A stretch of DNA of 64,000 nucleotides from Saussurea involucrata (Eukaryota; Streptophyta; Magnoliopsida; Asterales; Asteraceae), in contig CM066313.1 in assembly GCA_033807775.1 (NCBI GenBank), forward strand, positions 89,599,484 through 89,663,483, written 5' to 3'. A model generated the notes under the pieces. The model made no database searches and was not told where the DNA came from. It saw only the letters and a list, made by a program, of their open reading frames with translations. Of this stretch, positions 1 to 10,662 are shown piece by piece (the first letter of the stretch is position 1; every line of letters begins with the position of its first letter). The position numbers and the translations under genes were made by a program.

Positions 1-62
1 TTATGAGGGCAAGGTACCCGCACCTTTTCAATGATGAGATTCCGGGGACGGAATCCTGTTAA
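1..62 (+). CDS. C-terminal end of a Ty3/gypsy pol polyprotein (partial)
   Basis: An open frame runs from base 3 and stops at TAA 60-62; the rest lies off the left edge. The last residues (HLFNDEIPGTESC) resemble the usual tail of plant chromovirus pol proteins. A purine-rich tract and an LTR follow directly, which is the expected order at the 3' end of such an element. Only about 20 codons are visible, so the lineage cannot be fixed and no domain can be seen. Confidence 0.6.
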   Translation, partial: MRARYPHLFNDEIPGTESC

Positions 63-73
63 GGGGGAGGTGA
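61..73 (+). other. Polypurine tract of the left-edge gypsy element
   Basis: The purine-rich run AAGGGGGAGGTGA lies immediately before the TG that starts the LTR. This is where a polypurine tract primes plus-strand synthesis. It overlaps the pol stop codon. Confidence 0.7.
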
Positions 74-651
74 TGTAACATCCCATATTTCATCTCTTGT
101 GGCATTTAGTGCAGAAATAAGAATTCTGGGGCTCTTTTGTAAAAACCTGAAAGTTATGTGGCTGGAGTGTGAGAGAGAGAAGTTTGATAAGATAAAACTC
201 TCCAAAAACCCTATTTGGTTCTCATATGTCGGCTGGAGAGTTCAAGAAGGGAGAAGGAGCTCAAGAAATCCACAATGGAAGGTTTGGAGAAGGTGGTTCA
301 GTGAGGGATTGAAGGAATTTGCTACCAAGGTATACCTTTATCTTCATCTCTTAGTATTGTGTCTAAAATGGGGCTTAGATGTATGTTTCTAATTTCAATC
401 TCTTCTTCTTTAAGTGTTTTTAGACAAAGCCAATTGGAAAGGTGAGTTTGATGAATCCCTTGAGGAGATTGAGAACTCTTGGTGATGGTTCACCTTTCCA
501 ATGGAGGTTTATAAGTTTTGTTCATCCATTTTGGGTTTTGTGACTGAAATATTGTTTTGGGAGAGCTAGAACTGATTTGGGGAAGTTGGGGTTGAGAAAT
601 CTTTGAGTTTTGGAAAGAATTTACGTGCAGGGAAATTCAGTCCAGAGGTCC

Positions 652-669
652 GCGCCGATGGATCGGCGC
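652..669. repeat. GC-rich perfect hairpin in the LTR
   Basis: GCGCCGAT and ATCGGCGC form an 8-bp perfect stem around a 2-base loop. A further ATCGGCGCC copy follows a few bases downstream. The role is unknown. Confidence 0.6.
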
Positions 670-1111
670 CAACCAATCGGCGCCAGGCTCTGTTTCTTGT
701 TTTTCCGTTTTTGCTTCGTTGGTCGTTTGGGCTTGGGTTCGAGGCTTGGTTTAGGGGATTGTCTTAGGACATTATGGGGAATGTTGTAGAACATAATTGG
801 GGAGTCTAATACCTCATTTGTTAACCCCAATTCAGGTGATCGTTTGGAGATTTAGTGAGCTTCGAGTAGTGTGTTGTTTAGCCGAGCATCAGGTGAGTTC
901 CCTTATGCATTACTTCTATCTTTTAAACTGAATTGCGAAGAATTGATATGACTGAAAATGAGTTTACTTGTTCATCATGAATCTTATGTTTTCGCCTGCA
1001 TGAAAAGTGTTATTTCACACGTGGAAGGAGGATATTCCTCAAGTAAGTTTTAATGCATGTTTTAAATGTTTATGCGTGTGGTAGAGTCGGGTTGCACAGT
1101 GGAGGACCCCC

Positions 1112-1231
1112 GAGTTGCTGTGCCTGGCTTTGTTAGGTGTTGAGTTGTCGTGCCTGGCTTTGTAAGGTGTCGAGTTGCCGTGCCTGGCTTTGTTAGGTGT
1201 TGAGTTGCCGTGCCTGGCTTTGTAAGGTGTT
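1112..1231. repeat. Tandem array, 4 x 30 bp, in the gypsy LTR
   Basis: Four consecutive units of exactly 30 bp each contain the core GTGCCTGGCTTTG. They differ by a few substitutions (GCTG/GTCG/GCCG and TTAGG/TAAGG). They lie in the 3' third of the LTR. Confidence 0.9.
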
Positions 1232-1617
1232 ATTGGTCCATGCCACTGTGTATACCCTTGTTTGAGCTCAGACGTGTCAAGTATTGTTTGCAAGAAAACG
1301 TGTTTCGTAAAATGTTTTGTGGTTACGCTTTTAGGAGGGAATTCACTAGACCTTATGGTCTAACCCTCGCTTTCAAAACTTAAAACCATTTTCAGGTAAG
1401 GATCGCTTAGGTGCATCGTCCAAAGGAAAAGAGAAGGCTTAAGGCGGTGATTTGAGATTAGAGACCGTCATAATCCAGCTTTTGTTAGTTTAAACATCTC
1501 GGTTGTAATCGTTTGGGAACCTTAAGCTTTGAGAATGTTATCAAGTAATGTGATGTAATTGGGACCCTTATGGGCTTTTGACTTATATTTTATGCTATGT
1601 GTTTTTGGGTTGTTACA

Positions 1618-2178
1618 TGTTTCAATTGCTCGTATCTCTTCATCCATAGTTGTCCTCCACACATCACTTTCTATTGTTGTCTGCACATTAGTCGGGTCTC
1701 CAGCAAACATGGCGAAGGTGCAACTATTTTCTTCCTCGATCGGAAACTTTTTCTTAGGAATATGACCGCGCTGACTTCTTCGCAACTGGGAAGTTTTTGT
1801 ATCATTTTTTGGTGACTTTGGATCTGGATTATGCTGTGGTGAGTTGGGTTGTGAAGACGGTGAATCAAGTTCACTGGATGGTGAATCTGAATCATCTTCT
1901 TTGCCTTTTTCCTCACCTTTTTCTTCCTCCTGCTCGTCAACCGATAACTTAATGGATGGAACATGTATAGATTCTGCCTCTTCAAACTTTAGTTGTTCAT
2001 CAAACTGAACATCTCTACTTTTTACAATTTTCTTCTCCACCGGATCATACAACATGTATGCTTTAGAATTAGAGCAGTAACCAACAAAGATATATTTCTT
2101 TGTTTTTGATTCGTGTTTATGTATGTGAGAAGTGACTAGAGCATAACACAAAGAACCAAAAATTCAAATATGGCTTAC
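1618..2178 (-). pseudogene. Copia pol fragment: integrase C-terminus into RT N-terminus
   Basis: The minus-strand frame (ORF start at 2151) contains a copia integrase tail with KYIFVGYCSNSKAYMLYDP. An acidic low-complexity linker and the LRRSQRGHIPKKK segment that precedes RT follow. The start of RT (WRTTMDEEIRAIE) is cut off at 1618 by the gypsy LTR. Upstream, one in-frame TGA and then the Athila LTR interrupt it. The missing integrase residues continue beyond the Athila insertion from 9925, in the order NRTPFEAW then HIxIFGSLCYA. This is a piece of the outer minus-strand copia, not a gene. Confidence 0.85.
2174..2178. repeat. Target site duplication of the Athila-like element (left)
   Basis: CTTAC on the left pairs with CTTAT at 9925-9929 on the right, with one mismatch. 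Joining the copia flanks here restores a continuous integrase reading frame. Confidence 0.6.
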
Positions 2179-2193
2179 TGATAGGCGGGTTTA
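2179..2193 (-). repeat. 15-bp remnant of the Athila 3' LTR
   Basis: TGATAGGCGGGTTTA is identical to the first 15 bases of the full LTR at 8682-8696 (plus-strand view). The next base diverges, so about 1,230 bp of this LTR are missing. The remnant still sits next to the TSD. Confidence 0.75.
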
Positions 2194-3701
2194 TCATGAG
2201 CTTCGCAATCGTACATCTGCGGACGGAGCGTCTGGTGGATGCGCTCATATTCTAGGAAGACGATCTGCTTGCTAGGGTGATGCCTCATTATCTGCAAAAA
2301 TAAACCCAAAGTTAGTCAAGTCACCATTAGCCACCCCAAACCTAGGCTTTGGCCTAGGTTGATCAAATACGGCACCCCAAACCTCGGTAAAACTGAGGTT
2401 TGCTATGGGGTGTGCGTGGATGCTAAAATGTAGGTCACCCCAAACCTAAGTGAAATTTGTTGAGTCTCCTTTAACTCACAAGTAAGCACAAAGCGTCACA
2501 CACTAAATCATATGAACACATAATAGTAGCCTTCTTAACACAAGCGACTTATTCAATAAGCACATGACCACTTAATCCCCCTAATGCATGCATCTAAATG
2601 TCATCAATGGTTTTCACCATTGGCTAAATTCAATGAACCCCAAACCTTGGTGAAACCTAGGTTTGGTGATGCTTGCACAATTAATTCCACACATAATAAA
2701 ATAAGGACTTCATGTTACCAATATGTCCCACAATTTCCACTTAAGCACAATGGTGGGGTGGTTCAACAAAATTATGCCATTTCATCAATATCCCCTTATT
2801 GCTTCCCAAAAGTCCCCAATCAAGCATATTAAGAACAATTCCTCACAAAACTAGGCATACTAGATTGCATACAAAGTGGAAATTCTCATGTGAAGTTAAT
2901 AACACAATAAAAGAACATGCATTTACAATCTAAGCCTTATTTGAGCATGTATTTACTAGCATTTGCAAGAAATCAACACATACATGTGAAATTGGGGGAA
3001 AACATGAGAGTTTGGGGAAGCATAAAAATTTGTGGAAGAAAACACATAATCACCCATTTCTAGTTAAAATAAAGAGCAAAGGGGGCAAGAGAGGGAATAC
3101 ATACCTTGGAAGGACCTGAAGATGGAGACAAAAACCTTGAAGTTGGTAGAGAGAGAGGGAGAGAGAAACGAGAGGGAGAGAGAGAATTTGAAGAAGAAAT
3201 GAAGAAAAAGAGGAAGAAAAGAAGAAACAATGAAGAGGAAAGGAAGAAACACAAAAAAAGCGGCTAATGGAAACCCTAGGGCCCAAACAGAGAGGCGCGC
3301 GACCTGGCCCGCGACTTGAGGCCGCGTGGTGGCCCGCGCGTGTAGGTGGTTCCGATTTGTCAACAGGGACATACACGGCTTGGATCGCGGTATGAACCCG
3401 CGACCTTGCCCGCGCAACCCTCTGTTTCGTGAGCAACCTCAGTGACATGCGCGGCTTAGGCCGCGGCCTGAGCCTGCGCCCTAGCCCGCGCAAGTCACTG
3501 TTCCACGTTTCTTTTGTAAATCAAAAACACACTAATACAACTTAAATTAGAACGACAAGCAAACCTCGGTGGGTTGCCTCCCACCCAGCGCCTTGGTTTC
3601 GGTCATGGATCGACCTTCTCTTTCGGTTACTCCTTTGGTTCATCCAAGAACGTGGTGTCGGTCACCACTGTCTCTCATCTGTGATAGGGCTTCACTCGTT
3701 G
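2194..3701. other. Non-coding 3' region of the Athila-like element
   Basis: No credible env-like or other gene is visible. The first 110 bases read open on the minus strand after a TTTTGCAG acceptor-like site (IMRHHPSKQIVFLEYERIH...). Between about 2330 and 2670 the motif CCCCAAACCT followed by (A/C/T)(A/G)GT recurs, partly as inverted copies. At 3,290-3,490 there is GC-rich sequence with repeated GCCCGCG blocks. The open frames in the 3,050-3,500 stretch look like composition artefacts. Confidence 0.5.
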
Positions 3702-4769
3702 TCAATTAACCTTGAAGTTTGCTCTATCGCTTCCTTGTAGCTCGACGGTTCCATAGGGAAAAACTTCCTTTACGGTGAATGGCCCGGACCACTTGGATTT
3801 CAGCTTCCCTGGAAACAAACGAAGACGAGAATTAAATAAAAGAACTCGCATTCCAGGGAATATTACCTTTGGGTGGAGCCCTTTGTCGTGGAATCGCTTT
3901 GTTCTATCCTTGTAGATAGCAGCATTCTCGAAGGCATCTTGTCTGATTTCCTCTAGCTCGTTTAATTGCAAAAACCGACGTTGCCCGACCGCTTTGAAAT
4001 CCATGTTGAGCTTCTTGATCGCCCAATAAGCTCTATGCTCCAGCTCGACGGGTAGATGGCATGATTTTCCGAACACAAGTCGATACAGTGTGGTACCGAT
4101 CGGGGTCTTGAACGCGGTTCGGTAAGCCCACAGTGCATCATCTAACTTGATCGACCAATCTTTCCTTGATGCATTCACCGTCTTTTCGAGAATTTGTTTA
4201 AGTTCCTGATTAGACACCTCGGCTAAGCCATTGGCTTGTGGGTGATAAGGTGTAGTTACCTTGTGTTTTACCGAGTATTTCTTGAGGACCGCCTCCAAAT
4301 ACCGGTTGCAGAAATGGCTGCCACCATCACTGATTAGTGCCTTCGGGACCCCAAACCTTGAGAATATGTTATTCCGCAAGAAGTTGATTACCACTTTTGA
4401 GTCGTTCGTGGGGCTTGCGATTTCCTCCACCCACTTGGAGACGTAGTCTACCGCTACTAGAATGTACTCATTGCGGTGGGAGTTCGGGAATGGACCCATG
4501 AAGTCGATCCCCCAAACATTAAATAGCTCAACCTCCATGAATATTCTCATGGGCATTTCATCTCTCTTTGATATGTTCCCCGTTCTTTGACAGCGATCGC
4601 ACTTAGAGATGAAGTCTCTAGTCTCTTTGAACATTGAAGGCCAAAAGAATCCCGAATGTAAGACTTTCGCAACTGTTCTATCGGTGTTGAAGTGGTCTAC
4701 ACATTCTAAGGTATGGCAATGAGTTAGAATGTTGGTCTTCTCTTCGTTCGGTACACATCTTCGGATCAT
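3702..4769 (-). pseudogene. Athila-like integrase
   Basis: This 355-aa open frame is a nearly complete gypsy integrase. The zinc-binding HHCC module (CHTLECVDHFN... CDRCQRTG) is followed by the catalytic Asp in GIDFMGPF, the second Asp in LISDGGSHF and the Glu in HPQANGLAEVSN. The C-terminal FPGKLKSKWSGPFTV motif follows. It should be one frame with RT/RNase H upstream, but a TGA near 4818 and a frameshift near 4880 separate them. The motifs look intact although the element as a whole is dead. Confidence 0.88.
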
Positions 4770-4870
4770 CCCGTCGGCACACGACTTGTAGACGTATGGT
4801 TCATCCCAATAATATCATGTGGCCTCGAAGAAGAATCTTTTCTTTTGATGGGAGTTCATTTGATAAGGCA

Positions 4871-5881
4871 CTACCCCTCCCACCAAATGTTCACTAAGTC
4901 GGCAAACCATGGTTTCGAGTGACTAACCTTGAGTAGTTGCTCATCCAGGAAGGAATCATTTATGAGGGTCCTGTCTTTGCTTTGGTCTTCACTCCCCTCA
5001 AGTCTCGAAAGGTGGTCTGCCACGGTATTCTCGGACCCTTTCTTATCTAGGATCTCCAAGTCGAATTCTTGGAGTAGAAGCACCCAACGAATAAGTCTAG
5101 GCTTAGCATCCTTCTTGGCCATTAGATACTTCAATGCGGAGTGATCGGTATAGACGATTACCTTGGCACCAACCAAATAAGAACGAAATTTCTCACAGGC
5201 ATAAACGACGGTTAGTAGCTCTTTCTCGGTGGTTGCATAATTAATCTGAGCATCGTCTAATGTCTTACTGGCATAGTAGATCACGTGAATTCGCTTCTCT
5301 TTTCTTTGGCCCAACGCTGCTCCAACGGCAGTGTCACTTGCATCATACATGAGGACAAATGGGAGATTCCAATCCGGAGCTGTGAGGATAGGTGCTGAAA
5401 TCAGTTCCTTCTTCAACCTGTCAAAAGCAAGGATACAATCGTTAGTGAACTCGAATTTAGCATCTTTAAGAAGTAAAGAACACAAAGGTTTAGTAGTTTT
5501 AGAAAAGTCCTTTATAAATCGCTGGTAAAACCCGGCGTGTCCCAAGAAGCTTCGAACTCCCTTGACGGAATTCGGATATGGAAGATTCTCGATCACCGCC
5601 ACCTTTGCTTTATCCACTTCAATTCCCGCCTTTGACACTTTGTGGCCAAGCACAATTCCCTCCGTCACCATAAAGTGACACTTCTCCCATTTCAATACAA
5701 GGCTTATCTCTTTGCACCTTTGTAGCACGGCTTCCAAGTGTTCTAAGCATGTGTCAAATGACGGTCCAAACACTGAAAATTCGTCCATGAAGATCTCGAT
5801 AGTCCGTTCCACCATGTCCGAAAAGATTGCCATCATACATTGCTGAAAGGTGGCCGGAGCATTACACAAACCGAAGGGCAT
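4871..5881 (-). pseudogene. Athila-like reverse transcriptase (3' part) and RNase H
   Basis: This 336-aa open frame starts at MPFGLCNAPATFQQCM, the middle of the RT palm. It continues through the YMDD-equivalent box (FMDEFSVFG), the thumb (SFLGHAGFYQRFIKDFS) and RNase H (LMYDASDTAVGAALG, VYTDHSALKYL). Two defects stand out. The second catalytic Asp of the usual MDDF box is Glu. About 100 residues upstream, including the first catalytic Asp, are missing because LLDA from 5906-6169 is joined directly to YGTFAYR. The frame is shifted near 4880, before integrase. Confidence 0.88.
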
Positions 5882-5905
5882 ACATCGGTATGCGAATGTG
5901 CCGTA

Positions 5906-6169
5906 TCAAGCATCAAGGAGTTTCAATACCTCCTTGCGGACCACTTCTTTCATATTCAGGTTGAGCCGATGTTGGTGTTGAACTACCGGTCGATGCCCAT
6001 CTTCAAGATTGATGCGATGTGTACAAAATGTGGGGCTCAAACCCTTCAGATCATCTATCATCCATCCAATGGCGGTTTGATGCTCTCTAAGAACCCGTAG
6101 TAACTTGTCTTTCTTATCGGGACTCAACTTAGACGATATGATCACCGAAAGTGTCTCTTTGTCTCCCAA
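5906..6169 (-). pseudogene. Athila-like RT N-terminal fragment
   Basis: This 87-aa fragment matches the beginning of gypsy RT domains: the LLRVLREHQTAIGWMIDDL segment and the HRINLEDGHRPVVQHQHRLN strand, ending KEVLKLLDA. The next codons are a stop and then YGTFAYR from much further along the RT. This marks an internal deletion of the fingers and first palm motif. It overlaps the protease frame by a short stretch. Confidence 0.8.
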
Positions 6170-7182
6170 TATGCATACTCGAGATGAGCAGGCAACGGTT
6201 TAAGCTCAAGCTTTGGAGGTGTCTTCGATGAAGGTTCGGACTTGGGAATTGGTGCTCCCAAATCCTCAACTATGGGTCGTCTCGGGCCTTTATAAGATGG
6301 TAGTGCATTGAGTTGCAATATTGGCCCACTTTCTTGATCATTATCAATGCCAACTAACGCCTTCATGAGATGATCATCCGATACTTGCTGGTTATACATC
6401 TCTTGAGGCATAGATCCCATCACATCCACTCGATAGCATTCATTAGGGCCCATGCCTTGCTTGGCTACCCGGAATACATTAAAAACGACTTCTTCGTCGC
6501 CCACTCTCAATGTTAGTTTACCCCCTTTAACATCAATTAGAGCTCCTCTCGTGGCCAAAAATGGTCGGCCAAGTATCAATGGTATCTCTTTGTCTTCATC
6601 CATGTCGAGGACCACGAAGTCAACCGGGAAATAAAACTTGTCCACCTTGATCAACATGTCTTCAATCACGCCATAAGGGCACTTGATTAATCTTTCGGCA
6701 CGTTGCAAAGTCACGTTAGTTGGTTGTACTTCTCCAAGTCCGAGTTTCCTAAAAATAGACGAAGGCATCAAGTTAATGCTAGCTCCAAGATCACATAAAG
6801 CTTTACTAAATTCAGAGTTTCCAATATGAACATGGATAGTAAAACTCCATGGATCCTTAAGCGTCGGGGGAAGCTTGTGCTGGATGATTGCGCTGCACTC
6901 CTCAGTAAGTGCAACTGTTGCATGTTCCTCAATCTTCCTCTTGTTCGAGAGGATATCCTTCAAGAATTTCACATACGAAGGCATTTGTGCCAATGCATCT
7001 GCAAAAGGGATGTTAATATGCAATTTCTTAAAAACTTCAAGAAACTCAGAAAAAATAAGATCATCCCTGTCGGCTTTAAGCCTGTTCGGATATGGCACTT
7101 TCGATGCGACTGGCTTAACCGGTGATTGCTTTGGAATACTTGCTTGCTCTTTCATTTTCTCCTCGCCTTGTGGACTTTCCAT
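6142..7182 (-). pseudogene. Athila-like gag C-terminal part and aspartic protease
   Basis: This 346-aa frame carries a retroviral-type protease with active site ALCDLGASINLMP, flap-like segments and the ILGRPFLATRGALIDV signature at its C-terminal end. The N-terminal 100 residues include KVPYPNRL and FLEVFKKLHINIPFADALAQMPSYVKFLKDIL, typical of the segment between gag and protease in plant Athila/Tat elements. It would process the polyprotein in the cytoplasmic particle. It is cut off from RT by frame changes. Confidence 0.85.
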
Positions 7183-7398
7183 CTATATCTCTTCGTCATC
7201 TTCTATCTCTTCCACTTCTATAGGGTCAACTTCTTTTACCTTGGGATCGGTCTCCTTTGGTAATGGCTCTCGTGTAGGATCTCTAAGCAACTCCTTGACA
7301 CTTCTCAAATGGATGGCTTTGCAGTCCTCTCGTGGTTTCCTTCTCAAATGGATGGCTTTGCAGTCCTCCCGTGGTTTCCTTTCGGTTTGACTTGGAAA

Positions 7399-8420
7399 CT
7401 ATCTGGGAGCTCGATTTTGTAGGGCCTCGGAGATTTGCTCCACTTGCCTTTCAAGGAGCTTTATCGAAGTCGTATTCTGATCAGTAGCTGCCTTGACCGT
7501 ACTTACCGTACCCGCTAATCCCTCGACAGTACTATCCATCTTGGACATGAATTTCATCATCACGTCCTCTAGCCCCGGTTTCTTCTCCCCGGATTGTCCT
7601 TTGTCGAACTTCCTTTGGTTGTAACCTAGAGGACGATAAACATTGTTAGATTGAGAAGAGTTAGAAAAGTTAGACTGATTACCGTATTGTTGCTGTTGTT
7701 GTTGGGCCATCGTTTCCCTCGGTTGGCCTTGTTGTTGACTCCACGATAAATTTGGGTGTCTCTTCCATTCCTCGTTATATGTATTGGAGAAAGAGTCATT
7801 TTGTGGCCGGTTGTTCCGATTCTGTAGGAATTGGACTTGTTCAGGTTCGTTCACCGGTAGGAACATTTCCGGCATACCCTCTTCCACCATAAATGTTGGT
7901 TGGATAGAAGATCCTTTCAATTGGTTAGTGAGTGCGGCCAACTAAGCCTTGATAGCTTTCAACTCCTCATTCTCTTGTACGCTAACAACACGTCTAATTG
8001 CTGATCTCGGAGTGGCATAACTGTGTTCGACCAAGTTCTCTATCAACTCACATGCTTCCTCATAGGTCTTATCCATTAGAGCTCCACCCGCTGCAGCTGT
8101 AATATCGTTTTTAAACTGCGGGTGAAGTCCACTGAAAAACGTCTGGATGACGACCCAGTCGTGTAACCCATGATGAGGACACTTTTTCAACATGTCCTTA
8201 TACCTCTCCCATCCTCAGAGACCCCGTTGATCTTGAAAGTGTCGCATATCCTTTCAAATGCACGGAGGTGTCCGTGAGGATCTTTTGTCGGTGCTCCTCC
8301 AAACTGGTGCTGTTGTTCCATGACAATCGTGCTCGGTTTTATTTCAAAGTAATTTGCTCCAGTGGTTGGATGCACTCTCGCCGGAGGAGGCGGAGGAGGA
8401 GGAGGAGCCTCGTCGCCCAT
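7399..8420 (-). pseudogene. Athila-like gag, broken
   Basis: Three minus-strand frames together resemble gag. At 8187-8420 is a proline-rich N-terminus (eight prolines from a GGA/GGC repeat) with ending DTFKINGVSED. At 7942-8193 is the gag core (CPHHGLHDWVVIQTFFSGLHPQFKNDI). At 7399-7941 is a Gln/Asn-rich tail with a terminal heptad-like helix. The first two are joined near 8213 with loss of the central capsid helices and a frame change. A TAG near 7942 separates the last two. No zinc knuckle is seen, as is usual for Athila gag. Confidence 0.78.
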
Positions 8421-8657
8421 TATCAGCTGCTTTCTAACTTTGGATGCTCTTCGTAACAGGTGGGTTGTTCTTTCAATCTCTGGATCAATCGGTTATATGT
8501 CTTTCCCTCGGGTTCTTCTTGGCATAAACCAATTAGTACCTGAAAATGAAAGTATAAAAGTTAGTAACCCAGAAACTAAATAAAAGTAAATAAAAATAAA
8601 AACAAATGTTCAATGTAATAGCGCTTATAGCTGGTAGTGCTATCAATGCAAACTAGT

Positions 8658-8675
8658 TCCCCGGCAACAGCGCCA
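8658..8675 (-). other. Primer binding site, tRNA-Asp type
   Basis: On the plus strand TCCCCGGCAACAGCGCCA matches the 3' end of plant tRNA-Asp including CCA, with one mismatch (A for G). It lies six bases inside the 5' LTR, as expected for a minus-strand element. Confidence 0.8.
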
Positions 8676-8681
8676 AAAACT

Positions 8682-9924
8682 TGATAGGCGGGTTTACACC
8701 CCTCCCCCCTAATCTAACCGCAAGTGTACGGGTCGAATCAAGTAATAGTACTGAAAGTACGAGTATCGAACCAAGGGAACTAGGAACTGAGTATCACAAT
8801 GACTACAATTTCTATTAACTGAACGATCGAAATTTTGGTTGTGGTTTAGAAATTGTTTAAAACTAACTGAAACTAAAATTGGTTGACGGAGAGTTGGAAA
8901 AGACTTTGATAGAGAAAAGGTTGAGGGTCGGAAATCCTATGGTTATCCCGTCGACGACAATAAACCCGAACAATTATTACTGATTCTTTCTATGAACCCT
9001 AGTCTTGAAAACTCACCGTTATTCTTTCTCAAGCAATAACGGGGCTTATTATAAAACCCACAATATCTCTCGATCTCCATCGGTGGTCTTAAAACACATT
9101 AGGTTAAACTTTTCAGAGCAAAAAGGTGATTCGGCTATCTATACCTGAATCTCCTTTCCGACACCTGATTGTCTGATCTAGTCGTTAATTAATTCTCTCA
9201 AACTTAATCAAAAACCATAAAAATCAATTGAAGGTGATCAATCTACACTTGTATATGAAAACTTGAATCAAATGCTTCATAGATCAAATCAATAAAATCA
9301 TTCAGTTACATGTCATCTCTAATCGAAAACCATAGTCATTCCAACCCCCAACATCTAAATATTAGTTCATGTTGGGAGTGGATAAAAACACAAGAAAAGG
9401 GTAGAAATCAAAGTGCGAAAACATCGTGATCGTGAATGTGAGTGTAGTACTGATGGATTCCCTTCTCTCGGCTCTAATTCGTCGATGGTGGTGAACTCCT
9501 CTTCAATCGGCTCTCTATCATGGCTCAAAAGTGACAAAATCCTCTCTAAAAATCTCTTCTTCTCAGCCTCCCATCGCACGCAAAACGATGATGCCCTAAT
9601 TCTGAAAACGCCAAACTAAAAACTGAAACACGGGGTTGTGCGGCTTGCTCCGCAGCTTGAGGTTGCGGGCTAGGCCGCGTGTGTTGCTGATGGATGGTCC
9701 GGGTCTAGGCTCGGGTCTAGACTTGGGCTTGATTTTGGGCTTCTTTTGGGCTCTCTTTTTGCTTCTCTTTTTGGGCTTTTCTGCTCTTTTTCTCGGCTAT
9801 CTCTTCCTCCCGGAGTACCTGCACATTTCACTGGAAAAACCATAAAATCCCGCCAATTTGCTTCAAAACAAGCCACTCTCAGTGGTTTGTGGACCGGAAA
9901 TAATGCCAAAAATTGGCGTTATCA
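8682..9924 (-). mobile_element. 5' LTR of the Athila-like element
   Basis: This 1,243-bp LTR has termini TGATAGG...TTATCA in the plus view, that is TGATAACGCC...CCTATCA in element orientation. Its inner end abuts the Asp PBS and its outer end abuts the TSD copy CTTAT at 9925-9929. Small open frames inside have no recognisable product. Confidence 0.85.
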
Positions 9925-10662
9925 CTTATTGTTGGTTTAAAGTCATACCACGCCTCAAACGGTGTTCGGTTCCACATAGTTTTAGTTGGGGAGAGATTGA
10001 TCAGATATAAAGAAGTTGCACATGCTTCTGCCTAGAAATCATCAGTAAGATCCTTTGCCTTCATCATGCACCTTGCCATTTCAACAATCGTTCTGTTCTT
10101 AGGGGTATACGAAGCAGTAAGATCCCTCCTAATTCAATGTTCCTCGCAATAGTTATTGAACTCTGTGGAAAAAGAACTCTCCACCTCTGTCAGTTCTCAA
10201 AGTCTTCAGTTTTTCACTACTTTGCTTCTCTGTAAGTGCCTTGAAGTTCTTGAAAAAAACAAAAGCTTCATATTTGTGTGTGAGAAAACATATCCAACTC
10301 ATTCTTGTGAAGTCATCAATAAACAGTAGAAAATACTTACGACCAGCATGTGAGTTTGTTTTCAATGGCCCACAAATGTCTGTATGAACCAGTTCCAACT
10401 TCTTTTCAGCTCTTCTTGACTGCCCGACCGGAAAAGATCTCCTCGTTTTCTTTCCTAAGGGACACCCTCTGGATACATGGTCTAGTTCTTTGATAACAGG
10501 TAAGCCTTTTACCATGTTTTTACTTGCAAGTAACTGTAGACCTTTGATGTTAAGATGTCTATAGCGTAGGTGCCAAGCTTCAGAATCAACTGACTTGCTG
10601 CTCATTAGCCCAAACTGCTCTTTACAAGATAAAGTTACAAGAAACATGTTGTTTCCACTCAT
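9925..10662 (-). pseudogene. Outer copia: pre-integrase and integrase core, split by Athila
   Basis: The minus-strand frame 10153-10662 gives the GAG-pre-integrase motif (AWHLRYRHLNIKGL... CPLGKKTRRSFP) and the start of the integrase core with Asp in LVHTDICGPL and the second Asp in TLRTDRGGEF. The remainder (TPFEAWYDFKPTI in another frame) runs to 9925 and resumes at 2178 beyond the Athila insertion. One zinc-binding position appears altered, since ASRGC replaces the usual CxxC start. It belongs to the same copia as 1618-2178. Confidence 0.85.

Larger units (their letters stand above)
74..1617 (+). mobile_element. 3' LTR of a Ty3/gypsy retrotransposon
   Basis: A 1,544-bp LTR starts TGTAACATCCC after the polypurine tract and ends TGTTACA. 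It ends inside the RT-coding part of an older copia element, whose open minus-strand frame begins at 1618, so this gypsy element inserted into that copia. Inside are a GC-rich hairpin at 652-669, a 4 x 30-bp tandem array at 1112-1231, and a motif at 1344-1370 that recurs almost unchanged in the solo LTR at 53,764-55,852. The 5' LTR is outside the window. Small open frames in this stretch are not credible genes. Confidence 0.85.
2179..9924 (-). mobile_element. Athila-like Ty3/gypsy retrotransposon, defective, nested in copia integrase
   Basis: Minus-strand order is 5' LTR (9924-8682), tRNA-Asp-type PBS, gag, protease, RT, RNase H, integrase, a 1.5-kb non-coding 3' region and a 15-bp LTR remnant. 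The flanking direct repeats CTTAC (2174-2178) and CTTAT (9925-9929) match at 4 of 5 bases and restore the copia integrase frame when the element is removed. Lesions include a gag internal deletion near 8213, an RT deletion near 5900, a frameshift near 4880, stops near 7942 and 4818, and loss of nearly all of the 3' LTR. Protein types and the Asp primer site suggest the Athila clade. Confidence 0.88.

Noticed and set aside
1559..1815. Plus-strand frames across the gypsy LTR end and copia fragment
   Set aside because: Antisense shadows of the copia integrase/RT fragment that cross an insertion junction.
3050..3493. 147-codon minus-strand frame after Athila integrase, a possible env-like gene
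   Set aside because: Low-complexity Arg/Ser/Leu sequence from GC-rich and GA-rich tracts. No signal peptide or transmembrane pattern convincing enough; three overlapping frames look similar.
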